Origin: Cadophora sp. MPI-SDFR-AT-0126
Lineage: Eukaryota; Ascomycota; Leotiomycetes; Helotiales; Ploettnerulaceae
Assembly (NCBI GenBank): GCA_020747065.1
Contig: JAGMVK010000010.1
Coordinates: 1,302,001-1,366,000, forward strand
Reading direction: 5' to 3'
Length of the DNA stretch: 64,000 bases
Shown: positions 23,412-34,087 of the stretch, piece by piece
Position numbering within the stretch: the stretch's first letter is position 1
Layout of the letters: each line of letters opens with the position of its first letter
The notes under the pieces: model-generated
Seen by the model: only the letters and a program-made list of their open reading frames with translations
The model's database searches: none
Told to the model about the DNA's origin: nothing
Position numbers and translations under genes: made by a program

Positions 23412-26400
23412 TTAATAAACCTCAAGCACATATCTCAGATCCTCTTTCAGCCTCTCAATCTCCTTTCTTGGATCAACCTTCTTCCCAAGCGCTTTCGCGT
23501 CTCTTGCGATAGCCTCCTCCAACACCTCCGTAACATCCGGAACCGGCCAAGTCGGACCACAGAGGTAGAACGCACCCTCCTCCTTAATATAAGCTTTGAT
23601 AATATCGCTGATAGTCTGTCGCATGCGGTCTTGGATGTAGATTTTCTGCGGCTGGTCACGAGAGAATGCTCGGCCAAGGAGAGTGATAACTCCAGCGTCC
23701 TGATACGCTTCCCATTCCTCGCCGTAGAGGTACTCCTCACGCTGGTGGCGGGAGCCCATGTACAGGAGGATGGAGCCGATTTCCTTGCCTTGAGCCTTCT
23801 GCATGGCGCGGTATTGGACGAAGGCGCGGAAGGGGGCGAGTCCTGTGCCGAGACCTGCCATGATGAGAGGGGCAGTGTCTTTGACGGGGAGCTTCATCAC
23901 GGAAGGCTTGACGGATGCGGTGACCTTTGCGCCGATGGGGAGTTTGCTCAGATAGCGGGTGGCTTGGCCGAAGCGGTCGCGCCCCTTAGTATCGACCCAG
24001 TTGACGACGACGATCATGAGTGCGACGGTCGTAGGGCCAACCATTTGACTCGAGGCAATGGAGTATTCTCGTCTCTTCATAGGTGACACGATTTGGGCGA
24101 TGTCGTGGAAGCTGGGATGGGCAGATGTAAATTCAAGGAGAATATCAGCATATGTGATTGTGTCGACTTCGGCGCGACGCTTGAACTCATTGGCACCTTC
24201 TGGGCCACCAAGAGTGAGGAGCTCCTTCTTCTCGTTCTCATCTGAAGCGAACTCTGCCAGGGCCTCGTAGAACTTCTTGGGTGGTTTGCCGAAGATGTCA
24301 ATGTTTTGAACGAGGGACTGGAAGATAGTTCTGGTGTCGAGTACTGTAGGGTCCTCTCTGGAAGGAACTTCCACCACGTCTTCCGCGTTGAGACCATAGA
24401 ACTTCATGAATTCGATAACGTCATCGACATCGTTCTCAGCATGGATGCCAAGAGCTTCACCGATGTTGTACTTCAGACCTGAAGTGCCCAAGTCGAACTC
24501 AATGTGGAAGATGTTACGATCATATGTCAGAGGCGTCAGACGGCGATTCTCCTTCACAGTAATCTCGTAGGTCTTAGTGGAGAGGTCAGGTCTTAGAGCA
24601 GTCTTCGTGCCATAAGCCTCCTTAAAGGCAAGACCCTTGGCAACAGACTGCCAGTTCTTGAGGAATGCGGGTGGCTCCTTGTCTTCCTTTGCGAAGCCAG
24701 TGAAGCTGCTGGAGGTGATAGTTCGTGGAAGGTCTGGTACTTCAGCATCAACCTCGACCTCAGCCCAGGACTCTGGAATTTCGATTTGCCGAAGGGCCTT
24801 GTCCAGATCAGCAGCAACTTCACTCAGAAGAGTCGAAGTGCCGTTGATGTTCGCAAGCTTCTGGAATCCGGTATCCAAAATCTCAAGGCGAGCGACTTTC
24901 AAGAAAGCCAACTCAGTGATTAGAGTTGCAACAGCAGAATCCTTCTCAACAGCCGGTGACTGAGTTGTGTCCAGAATGAACAAGGAGATGCTTCGGAACT
25001 TGATGTCATTTCGGACAGAAGTTGACAACTTCTTCTCCAGATCTTCGTCTTTGACTCCAGGTAGCGAGAGGATAAGAGAGCCACCAGTCTTGATGTTTTT
25101 GACAATAGCGAGTTGCTTGAGAAGCTTCTCCTCACCAACGACGGCAACATCAGCCTCTTCAATTGGATAGAATGAATCAACTGACTTCTTGGATGTTCGA
25201 ATATCAGTTCTCACTGTGCCGCCTTGGACCAGGTTATCGTGAGTTTGGCTGAGTACAACATTGCTGGCAGAATCTCCGGAGAGTAGCTTGCTAATGGCAA
25301 CTGGCGCAGTTGAGGCTGCAGAATCTTGGATATCCCAAAAGGAGTATTGCTCGGTTTGAGTAGTGCTGAGCAGTTCAATCGGAGCGATACCATCAAGCGA
25401 CTTGATTGCAAACTTTTGGAAATAGCCAGCCATGGAGCTTGGCGTCAGCGTCTCAGCTCGTGAATATTTCAAGTCAACAACTGTAGGAGGAGCGCGCCAT
25501 TTGTCTGAAAAGACGGTCGCAGCAAGAACATCCTCATAGAGATTTGAGTGTCCGGATTCATCAGTCACGGCAGTCTGGTCTACGACTTGGCCAAGGACGG
25601 CGATAGTCGACACAGAGGCTGGAAGCACTTTCAGGAAAGCATCCTCAGAGAACGGCCTATACACCCGGACAGTAACAACACCAACATTAGTACCCTCTGA
25701 AGCAAGCTTCTCTGCGACCTGTCCAGCTAGAGAACTTTCCACGCTGCCGAAGACAACCAGAACCGTCTCTGCAGCGTTGCTGCCACGGTACTCGAAGAGC
25801 CCATAAGCGGTACCGAGCTCATTATTGAATGCATCCAGGACATGAGCAGCCTTCGTCTCGGCATCAGCTCTCTTGCTGACCTTGGAAACTTCCTTCAAAA
25901 CGTTCTTGTACGCATTATCTAAGCCGGATTGGTTGAGAACATCAATAACCCGGAGAGTGTCGCGGCCAACATTGACACCATCGTAAATGTGGATAGTTGG
26001 TACTACCGTCGCCAGAAGGGTCGAGAAGAGCGACATGTGCTGAGCTTCATATGGAGATGAGCTAGAGACAAGACCAAGTCCCAATTCCTCTGCAACAGTC
26101 AAGGCAGTCGCATAGTCAGTGACGAGCCCGCGGGCAGCGTCAGGGGCGTAATCAACGGCCGCAACATGTGCGACAAATGGGTTTGCAACGGAGTATAAGA
26201 GAGAGAGCTGGTCCAGGGCAGACCGTAGGTTCTGCAAGCTCGAAGATGAAGCCAGGAGAGATTGTGGAATGTGTCTCTTGGCCAGATCGAAATCCTTCGA
26301 GAACATATATCCTAAAGCGAAAGAGCCTGCCCCCGACCGCGTTTGCAGAGACGCAACTTCGGTAGTGTATCCGTTGGCATTTGCGGTATTGGAAGTGGAC

Positions 26401-26825
26401 CACGCCTTCGCAGCAACATCCAAATCGAAGGATTCGGGAGAGTAAGAGAAAATCTTGTCGGAGAGGGCATATGCAACCTGTTGGACCAAGGTTTGGGCAG
26501 TAAGATAGGTAGGTCCGCTGATCGAAGAATATTCAATTGGCTGGCCAAAAGGCAGACTCGAGGATTTTTGAGTAAATTGGGGAAAGGTAGTGGAGTCGTC
26601 ATCGCTCGAGTTCCAGATGCTCGCAAGAACGTCACCACCGGCAGGCGCCTGCAATTGCACGTCAGGATAGCTCTTTGGTTGCAACTTCATTGTTAGGTGA
26701 GATGATATGAAAGAACAACAATTTACCTGAGGTTTCTTCGTAGCCTCGAGGCCAGAGATGGGATCAGCTGCCTTGCGTTTCATCCCCCGACTAGGCGACA
26801 AATCCAAATCCATTGGTTCACCCAT
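23412..26825 (-). CDS. MET10: Assimilatory sulfite reductase (NADPH) flavoprotein alpha subunit
   Basis: Cytosolic subunit that passes electrons from NADPH through FAD to the siroheme beta subunit, reducing sulfite to sulfide for cysteine and methionine synthesis. Read as one frame it has 1,137 residues, near the yeast Met10 length (about 1,035). The N-terminal two thirds resemble the pyruvate-ferredoxin-oxidoreductase-like region of Met10 and related proteins. The C-terminal reductase has the FAD-binding motif RREYSIASSQ (about 917), the NADP motif GLGTGLAPFRAFVQYR (about 985) and the terminus DLRYVLEVY with the usual aromatic end. Near 26727-26650 the sequence carries a donor GTAAAT, a CTAAC branch point and in-frame AG acceptors, so a 42- or 78-base intron removing part of residues 34-59 is likely. 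It diverges from the 27.5 kb gene over 720 bases. Confidence 0.95.
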   Translation of the reverse strand: MGEPMDLDLSPSRGMKRKAADPISGLEATKKPQVNCCSFISSHLTMKLQPKSYPDVQLQAPAGGDVLASIWNSSDDDSTTFPQFTQKSSSLPFGQPIEYSSISGPTYLTAQTLVQQVAYALSDKIFSYSPESFDLDVAAKAWSTSNTANANGYTTEVASLQTRSGAGSFALGYMFSKDFDLAKRHIPQSLLASSSSLQNLRSALDQLSLLYSVANPFVAHVAAVDYAPDAARGLVTDYATALTVAEELGLGLVSSSSPYEAQHMSLFSTLLATVVPTIHIYDGVNVGRDTLRVIDVLNQSGLDNAYKNVLKEVSKVSKRADAETKAAHVLDAFNNELGTAYGLFEYRGSNAAETVLVVFGSVESSLAGQVAEKLASEGTNVGVVTVRVYRPFSEDAFLKVLPASVSTIAVLGQVVDQTAVTDESGHSNLYEDVLAATVFSDKWRAPPTVVDLKYSRAETLTPSSMAGYFQKFAIKSLDGIAPIELLSTTQTEQYSFWDIQDSAASTAPVAISKLLSGDSASNVVLSQTHDNLVQGGTVRTDIRTSKKSVDSFYPIEEADVAVVGEEKLLKQLAIVKNIKTGGSLILSLPGVKDEDLEKKLSTSVRNDIKFRSISLFILDTTQSPAVEKDSAVATLITELAFLKVARLEILDTGFQKLANINGTSTLLSEVAADLDKALRQIEIPESWAEVEVDAEVPDLPRTITSSSFTGFAKEDKEPPAFLKNWQSVAKGLAFKEAYGTKTALRPDLSTKTYEITVKENRRLTPLTYDRNIFHIEFDLGTSGLKYNIGEALGIHAENDVDDVIEFMKFYGLNAEDVVEVPSREDPTVLDTRTIFQSLVQNIDIFGKPPKKFYEALAEFASDENEKKELLTLGGPEGANEFKRRAEVDTITYADILLEFTSAHPSFHDIAQIVSPMKRREYSIASSQMVGPTTVALMIVVVNWVDTKGRDRFGQATRYLSKLPIGAKVTASVKPSVMKLPVKDTAPLIMAGLGTGLAPFRAFVQYRAMQKAQGKEIGSILLYMGSRHQREEYLYGEEWEAYQDAGVITLLGRAFSRDQPQKIYIQDRMRQTISDIIKAYIKEEGAFYLCGPTWPVPDVTEVLEEAIARDAKALGKKVDPRKEIERLKEDLRYVLEVY

Positions 26826-27545
26826 ACTGACCTGCGCTTTGACAGCTTCGAAGAAACTGTAGTATCAAAGATGCAGTTGGAGCTTATGCGACACGATTGC
26901 TCCAAGTTCAGTGCGACTTGGAGTGAGTGAAGGGTGGTAATGAAGGAGAGAAAAAAAAAAAGGAGGGATGGCAAAATCAATAAACTACCTCTTCATCTGA
27001 AAGAAATGGATAGGAAACTTAGCCTGAACTAATCGATTGAAGTCTAGCGTGCAATGGAGCGAGTATCCATTCCAGCAGTGGATAATGGGATTGTAAATTA
27101 GTCAGTATTATGGAGGTCCAGAACAAAGCAATAGAGACGCCAAAGTTGGAGCCAGAGGGTGAAAAAGTCGAAGCACGAGAAAGCACGCCTTCATCCTTGC
27201 AATGACAACATCGGCAATACGGGTGAAAGAGCTCCGTACCCAGCTCGGGCCGTTCTCGGAGAGTTCGGAATAGTCATGTGATTGAGCTTTTCTCCTGCTT
27301 ACTCTCCCCGCATTAAAGGGGCTTTAGCGAGAGCCTTTCTTTTGATATGCCATGTCATATTCCCCAGCCTTGAAGATAGCTGTACGTAAAGTCAGAGCAG
27401 TGGCTGCCATAAAATACCGCTCCTCGTCCATATATGTTCAAAATGCATCCAGTGCTAGATCTTCTCAACTTATCAACAACGATCATGTAATGAACCTAAC
27501 CAAAAGCTGTCATCGCAGAACTCTTGGGTTCAATCGCCTTCCACA
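26826..27545. other. Divergent intergenic region upstream of MET10
   Basis: 720 bases between divergent starts. It contains an A-run (26951-26962) just upstream of the MET10 ATG. I found no perfect match to a CYS3/MetR-type palindrome by eye. No gene was recognised. Confidence 0.4.
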
Positions 27546-28181
27546 ATGCCGCCCTTGACAAAACTATGGTTCATCCACCTCAAACCTACAATAAACATAC
27601 AATCTCAAGCATTATAGCAAACTTGGACTTCTGTCCTTCATTTCTGCAACGAGCAATCGGGTACCCAGTCCGCGGGTCACAGTTTGTGGCAAGATGCGCT
27701 AAATCCATCTCGTCTCCTCTTCATCTCTGGATATCCGAGTCAAGAAAGTACGGATGCAGCTGATGCGAGATATGTGCAGGAGCACATGAAGCCGATGATG
27801 GAGCTTGTCGAAAGCGAGGGGATTGTACAGCTCGTTATGGATGTCAAGGATAGTCCTTTATTTAATGCTCCATTTCTCGAAGTCGAAGTGTTTACTCAGA
27901 AGCGAGGGGATTCAAATTGTGATCTTGAAAAAGCAGTCACTCTGTCATCCGAAGGCCTATCAGCAAGTCTCGGTCGTAAGGCTGCCTTCACTGGATGGGA
28001 TATGTGGCCAGATGTCCTGAGGGCAAAGAAAGGATTGGGACCAGACGAAAGTGAAGAAAAGAAATTTGTTTCTTTGGCTGGATACGAATTAGACGAAGCT
28101 TCAAAGAAGTCACAGAGTCGCACAAAGGCAGGCGGCGGCATGCCTGTCGATCGATTGTATCTAAAGAAGATTTTGAAATGA
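27546..28181 (+). pseudogene. ABM/DABB-like small protein gene with an in-frame TAG
   Basis: From ATG 27546 the frame reads MPPLTKLWFIHLKPTIN... and stops at TAG 27615-27617. The same frame then continues open without interruption to TGA 28181, for about 211 residues if the TAG were sense. The opening (LTKLWFIHLKP), the segment LLFISGYPSQEST and the downstream YVQEHMKPMMELVE resemble fungal dimeric alpha/beta-barrel (ABM-like) proteins, which have a first strand of this form; this is a family impression only. The absence of any GT donor between about 27566 and the TAG makes removal by splicing unlikely. It may therefore be a young pseudogene, a readthrough gene, or a protein starting at the internal ATG 27786. 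It diverges from MET10. Confidence 0.45.
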
Positions 28182-29427
28182 AATGCCAAATTCAATCATC
28201 AGTCTTATATACGTGGCGTTCCATAATCTCATCTCTTACAGCTAGCTTCGCCCATGCGTATGTTGTACAATCAACCGTGAGGTCATTACGGTGTTGTTGA
28301 CTTCCAGTCGCTTGTAGCTTGGAGGCTGCTAAAACAAGCCAAAATATTGAAGTCAAGTCAAAGCAATGTTAGTTTCAACTGGTTTGTAGTCATTTCAAGG
28401 AATCGAGGATTTTCTTACCAGTTTCTAAGACTCTTATTATCGGCTTTGTAAGATGCAATTAGTTATACACTCATAAGCTGTTATAAAATTAACTGTCAAA
28501 TTATTACTGGTCTGGAAACACCCGGTAGAGAGTGGATCCAAGGACCAGTTCCACCACGAATGGATAGTACAGGTTTGATTTCTGGATTTCTCAAAAGGTA
28601 ACAGTGGAATGAGATAATATCAAGCAGCTACAGTCAGGGGATCCTCTTTTCTTAGTGGCATTGCCAGCTCTGTTGGGGTGCTGTCCCTGGACTCAGCTGT
28701 ATTTTCAGGCTTCGAAGCCCTGCAACACAGCGAGCACATTTTCAGGGCATGGTCGCTGAAATAGCAACTACTCGAAATGGTGCGGCCGTAAGTGATCGTC
28801 GAAGCTGGGGTGACTTGACTGCTCAGATTTGAACGAAGATCTAAGTCGTAGGTGAAGTATTTGGCTTTCAAACGATCCAGTGTCTCCATTTGCCATTAGA
28901 AAAGGGGGCAAAGAACTGCACCTCTGACGGAGGCTGATACCTTCTCTTGGATCTTTTACTGTATCAATTGCTGATGTGGTTAGGTGTGGCAGCACTGGAG
29001 TAGCCTCGGCTCGGACTTAACGAAGCTCCAGCTCCGCGACAAGCTGCTTCTACGGACGTAGAAGCTCATCGCATTCGCTGTTAACAGAAAATTTATTGAA
29101 ATGCATCCGCCAAGTTTACAATTAAGTCCGAAAATTAGCAATTGATGATATTCTTGGAAAATAAATTGTCCCGTAATTGCGATTAATGTAGGTTGCTAGC
29201 GTTCGCAAGCTGAAGACGCGAGGCTAGCCATTCAGTGTTCCAATCGGGGACTTCACTGGAGTGTGATGAACATGATATAAAGTATATTTCTTCCCAAGCT
29301 CTACAGCTTCCGGAGTCCGCTCAACACACTTGATCCTTCAGCATCACAATCACATATCAAAAAAATATCAAAAAATTATCAAAACTGCTGCAGAACCCAA
29401 TCTCAGAGCAGACAAAAGATACACACA
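28182..29427. other. Intergenic region upstream of FMP52
   Basis: 1.25 kb, AT-rich, in tandem between two plus-strand genes. Minus-strand frames at 28620-28889 and 28768-28995 overlap each other in different frames and lack recognisable motifs. No repeat or RNA gene was seen. Confidence 0.45.
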
Positions 29428-30167
29428 ATGGCATCAACAGGAGTAGTCGGCTCAACCGGCCTGGTCGTATGTACAAGCCTGACAAACACATTCCCGCTGC
29501 TAATATCTCACCACAGGGCTCCTTCATCCTCTCAACCCTCCTCGCCGCACCTTCCGTCAGCACCGTATATGCCATAGCCCGCCGCCAACCAGCCATTACA
29601 GACACGAAGCTCAAGCCCTTAGTGAACAAGGAGACGTCCCACTGGGCCGCATCCCTCACCAACGTCACCCCACCACCCGCAGTCTTCTTCAGCGCTCTGG
29701 GCACAACCAGAGCAGCAGCAGGCAGCCTGGAGGCACAGCGCAAGATCGATGTCGACCTGAACCTCGAAGTCGCGAAAGCCGCCAAAGCCGCGGGCGTCAA
29801 GGTCTACGTCCTGGTCTCGAGTGCCAGTGCGAATTCGAAGTCTATGATCCCGTATGCCAAGATGAAGGGGGAGATTGAGGACGCTGTCAAGGAGCTTGGC
29901 TTCGAGCATACGATTATTCTCAGACCGGGTCTGTTGGTTGGACCACGAGAGGAGAGTAGACTGGCAGAGGCTTTTATGAGAGGTGTTGCGAACTGCTTGG
30001 GCTCTGTTGCACACGTCTTGAAAGACACTTGGGCTCAGGACGCTGAGGTTGTTGCGAAGGCGGCCGTTAGTGCTGGTCTGCAGGCTTTGGAGGGTGCTAA
30101 GCCGAAGATTTGGGAGATTAGCCAGTCTGAGATCATCAAGTTGGGCAGAACGGAGTGGAAGGCTTAG
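29428..30167 (+). CDS. FMP52: Mitochondrial SDR-like protein FMP52
   Basis: NAD(P)-binding Rossmann protein related to Fmp52 of yeast mitochondria and to HTATIP2/TIP30. Exons are 29428-29466 and 29517-30167 (229 residues), split by a 50-base intron. The N-terminus MASTGVVGSTGLVGSFIL forms the glycine-rich nucleotide loop, and the intron falls within it after Val-13. Further recognisable parts are FFSALGTTRAAAGS, VDLNLEVAKAAKAAGVKVYVLVSSASAN, the segment YAKMKGEIEDAV (a YxxxK-like pair) and ILRPGLLVGPREESR. Length and motif order are those of the family. The true reaction is unknown. Confidence 0.9.
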
Positions 30168-30331
30168 ATAATCTGGCTTTATGACTTGCTTTCACATCGC
30201 GGTGGATACCATGGGAGTTATGGTGTTTGAGGATAATAAGTATGGGGGTTTCTTTGCAGTATTTTAGCGCTCCCATTATTGCAAAATATTATTGCTTTCC
30301 ATATATACAGCGTTCATCCATTTTCGTCATT

Positions 30332-30824
30332 TCATGCCTTACCAGCCTTGTTCGGACTTCCTCCCCCACTCTGCTTCTTCCCAACTCCTTTCTCAGCACC
30401 TCCCTCTGTTTGTTCCCTCTGTTTCGACACCTCCGGGTTCGCAGGCGATACATCCAGTGGATTCCCAGAGGCCTCGTTGCGATATCAGCAATGTACCCAA
30501 ATGCCAGCCAAAAAATATGGCAGGACAGCATATGCATACCTCATTACCCTTCCCAGCTATCTTCTTCTCTTTCTGAGGGTCTGTAGTTTTGGGATCGAAC
30601 GCAGCTTCCTCTTGTGCTGCGGCGCCATCATCTGTTCCACTTTTCGTATACTCAGTTGCCTCCGTATTTATGCTGTCCTTGTCCTGACTGTCCTTTCGAG
30701 GATATGCTCTAATCAAGGATTGAGAAAACGGTTGAACTCGGATAGGCACTGGTCTCGATGCTCGGAAGACCTGAGGTCGGAGAGTTTGCCTTGCTGGGAG
30801 TCGAAGGATTGAGGTAGGTGACAT
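30332..30824 (-). CDS. Small conserved fungal protein, probable mitochondrial import
   Basis: Unrecognised function. Exons are 30824-30540 and 30472-30332 (141 residues), with a 67-base intron ending in AACGAG. The first 50 residues (MSPTSILRLPARQTLRPQVF and RASRPVPIRVQPFSQSLIRAY) are rich in Arg, Ser and Leu without acids, a strong mitochondrial presequence. The rest is hydrophilic and disordered: acidic EEAAFDPKTTDPQKEKK, then NPLDVSPANPEVSKQ and a Gly/Lys-rich tail. The NPLDVSPANPEVS segment looks like a conserved motif shared by small fungal mitochondrial proteins. An in-frame ATG at 30929 would add 35 residues that lack presequence character, so 30824 is preferred. It converges on FMP52 with 164 bases between stops. 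Confidence 0.7.
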
Positions 30825-32186
30825 GGTGTCTAAAGAGCTTCTACGTTTATCACTCTGTTCGTCAGTTCTAGTCTGTATTTGGTTTGAGTACAGACTTTGT
30901 GATTGGAATTGAAATGAGAGGAAGGCCATATCTTACCACTGTTCAATTGCAATTGCACAAAGTGATATTTCTAGATCTTTGAAACATTGAAGAGAATGCA
31001 GGTTGAAAAGGATGGCTGTTAATCCCTTTACGTCATCGGTTGTTCCCCGCTTAATGTGACCTCAGATCAAAAGCTCGTCCGTCACTTTGTGGGGTAGCGC
31101 ATCGATGAAGAGTGATGGGAGCTCAAAACAATGCGACCAGCTGAGAGTCTTCTCTTGTTATCTGGTTAATCATGACCGAGATTGCGGTTTTGATTGACTT
31201 GCATGGCCCATCGCGCAACCCGCACCACAAGCTTCATAAGTCAGATGCGGGAGCTCTACGAGGAATATCTTCTCCTAAATCCTTTTCCAAGGTCCCAGAT
31301 ATCTTGAGGACTAGTTTGAGGAAAGTATATGATACTACCATTTTGCCGGAGACGTGTTCAACCATGGGAATTCTTCCAGTGGTCTTTACCTTAGCGTCCT
31401 GTCAGGATTTAAGCTTAAACGCATGGAAAACTTCCGGCTGGCCAATCGGGACTCATTTTGGACGGCATCGATTGTGCAAATACTTACACAAATCCTTGCT
31501 CAGTAAGAGTATTTAATCTGATGTCCGCTTATCTTATCCAGGTGCAGAAGCAGGCTGAGCAAAAGCAAATCTCGGCCCAGCTCCCGAGCACAAACGCATC
31601 TTCGGCTTGAATTCCACAAATCGGTACAAGACTCATGCAAGGGATACCACTTGCGTGGTATCCATCTCCTGCCAGCGTACCATCTTGGTATCACGCCACG
31701 CCTACAAGCAATGCATGCCGGTCCAGTGTCCGGTACTGAGGAGTATGTCGGATGGAAACACCACCACGCACGCTCGGAGCTTGTCCAATGACATGTCCTC
31801 GTTCAGAAACATCTAACGTCAATACTCAAGCCACAAAAGTTCGTCTTACGGCCATGTGAATTGCTCGACCAGTCCCAGACTCACCAGTGGTTTGGTACGA
31901 CCGCACTTCTGGAAGCCGCTAAAGACTCCCAGCAAATGGGAGTCGACATTCCCCACGTCTAGAATGTAGCTATTGGCTTGAATGGCTTGTAGGGCAACCC
32001 GTTTGTTGGTTTTCGAATATTTGTGTAACTGATGGTGTAGGTCTGTCTGGTCGAAATTCCCCATCAGCCATCAGACATGTGTCTAAATCCCATCATATAA
32101 CTCTCATGTTCCCGGCTCTCAAAGTTTGGCAAGAATTTCTTGTTTTTCCCGCTTGACTCAGTGAGAAGCAATCGAACGCCATACCA
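30825..32186. other. Divergent intergenic region
   Basis: 1.36 kb between divergent genes. Short frames only, none with protein-like composition or conserved motifs. Nothing specific was seen. Confidence 0.45.
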
Positions 32187-32885
32187 ATGACTGCCCTACA
32201 AACCTTTCATTTCTTTGCTTTCCTAAGTCCAGAACTCCGCATCCAAGTCTGGCAAGAAGCACTACTCATCCCACGCCTCGTCCTAATCTGGAAGCATACC
32301 GCCCGAGACACCAACATCGTCCGCCGCTCGGTCGTCTCTCCCCTGCTCTGCGTCAACCGCGAGGCCCGCAACGAAGCCCTCAAACTATACTCAGCTCCCC
32401 CATCGTATCCCAATTCCCCAGATAGTCCAATTTACATCGGCCCCGGCACAGACATCGTGTACATAGCCGGCGTAGACGGCGAACGCCGAGCCTTCAAGCA
32501 CGTAACCTGGACCTGTGATTTCCTCGCCCGAGATCTCGACTCGCAATGTCCTAGCTTTGCACCACTGCGTAGACTGGCTGTTGATGAGGAGTTCTTGCAC
32601 CAGACGCCGTTTCTGCAATTCAATAGGATACCGTATAGTGTGTGGAAACTCGTTATCTCTGATTTGCCGGAGCTGGAGGAGTTGATCTTGGTTAGGAGCG
32701 GGGTTGGATGGGAATGGACGGTAAGTGAAGTGGAGGGTAAGATTTTGGAGGCGAAGGAGATGTTTGAGGGGTTTTGGAAGGATATGTGTACGGAAGAAGG
32801 AGAAACTCAGGCGTTGATGAAATGGCGTATGCCTTTGATAAGGATACTGAAACCGGAAGAGCTTATTGAGATCTGTTGGGCTTAG
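32187..32885 (+). CDS. 2EXR-domain protein
   Basis: Single-exon protein of 232 residues with the fungal 2EXR pattern: FHFFAFLSPELRIQVWQEAL near the start, followed by LLCVNREARNEALKLY (the 'VNREAR' motif about 55-65). The family is large in filamentous ascomycetes, F-box-like in position and size, and mostly of unknown function. The C-terminal half is a helical region with LDSQCPSFAPLRRLAVDEEF and LEELILVRSG, resembling a short leucine-rich stretch seen in such proteins. It converges on the metalloprotease gene. Confidence 0.8.
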   Translation: MTALQTFHFFAFLSPELRIQVWQEALLIPRLVLIWKHTARDTNIVRRSVVSPLLCVNREARNEALKLYSAPPSYPNSPDSPIYIGPGTDIVYIAGVDGERRAFKHVTWTCDFLARDLDSQCPSFAPLRRLAVDEEFLHQTPFLQFNRIPYSVWKLVISDLPELEELILVRSGVGWEWTVSEVEGKILEAKEMFEGFWKDMCTEEGETQALMKWRMPLIRILKPEELIEICWA

Positions 32886-33163
32886 TTAAGATTCGAAAGG
32901 GCTGTATTCTTGCTCTAATGTCGGATCGTCACTTGAACGAAATATGTTACAGAGTTGTTTTTGAGTTGGATGACTTTGAGGGCATTTCAATGTCGGAAGA
33001 ATTAGATGTAAAACACAACACCAGAATGTTATTGGAATTTTGTGACAGGTCGAGATTAGTGTGATTGGTCGCCAAAGTAGACGTGATAGATTCCTCATGG
33101 AAATGCTAATCCATATGAATGACTTTTAGAAGTGCTAACTTGCATTCAACCAAAAAGCAGTGG

Positions 33164-34087
33164 CTAAACGCCAGCTCGAAGCCGCGCAAACGAATCGTGC
33201 ATCCGCTCACTTTGCCCAGGCGTAAATTCCGTCGTACTAAATGTACATTAGCGAATGCCTCAAAACTCCTCACAAGATCAAACTTACCATTCGTCATCCG
33301 AATAATCCATGTAATTATGAATTGGATCCAACCCCTCCTCATCCGGACAACTATCTCTCCCCACAGGACACCCAGTACTCGCCGACGCCTGGGGCGGCGT
33401 ATCCATCACGCCATCCCCATAGATCGAACACCGTCCTTGAAAGGTATGCAGCAATCCAAACCAATGGCCTGCCTCATGGATAGCCGTGTGGCCCAAATAC
33501 TTCGGATCATCTCCGCCTGGCATTGTGATTGCGTGGATTTGGCATCCGTCACGGTAGAACCATTCATCGCCAGGTGTGACGAAGGTGGGAAGTGGACAGA
33601 TGCCTTGAATGCCCGAAGGCATATCGGTGTAGAAGTAGATGTTTAGACTGGAGTATGAGCCTCGTCGAGTCCGTTGCATATGGGCGAACCATTGCTCAAA
33701 GAGCTCGTCACCCATACTGCCATCTTCTTGATAAAAACCAGTGCCGATAAGATCGTCAACTATCCATGAGGTGTTGCGAAGAAGCATATGTATACCATAT
33801 TGAGAGTATGCGTCTTGCAGCACCTGAAATTGGTCTGCTATGCGTTTATCGGTGACTTTATGGGCGTTGGCAGTTGTACTGGCGATGTGAAAGTACACAT
33901 CAAAAGTCAAGTTTTGATTTTGCCGTGGAAAGATACCATGGTTGTTATTGCGCTTCAGAGGTTGCGGAGGAAGGAGAGTCAGGAATTCAGGAGACGGATC
34001 TGGGGTGAGACATTTGGCGGGAGCTTCAGAAGCGAACGAGAAGCCAAGAGAGGCTCCCGCTACGAGGACCAATTGAAGCAACTTCAT
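33164..34087 (-). CDS. Secreted M43 (pappalysin-type) metalloprotease
   Basis: Extracellular zinc endopeptidase of the metzincin clan, like the fungal MEP1-type proteins. Exons are 34087-33288 and 33236-33164 (290 residues). A signal peptide (MKLLQLVLVAGASLGFSFAS) is followed by a short propeptide with Cys-26, which may be the cysteine switch. The catalytic motif is HEAGHWFGLLH (about 207-217) with three histidines and the Glu. The Met-turn region is NYMDYSDDEC. The small second exon supplies TTEFTPGQSERMHDSFARLR, the family's usual C-terminal helix, so the splice is well supported. Several Cys (GICPL, DGCQI, GRCSI, GCPVGRDSCP) suggest disulfides. Length is normal for fungal members. Confidence 0.92.

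Noticed and set aside
28620..28995. Two overlapping minus-strand frames with ATGs
   Set aside because: They overlap in different frames, are under 90 codons and show no recognisable motif or intron extension.
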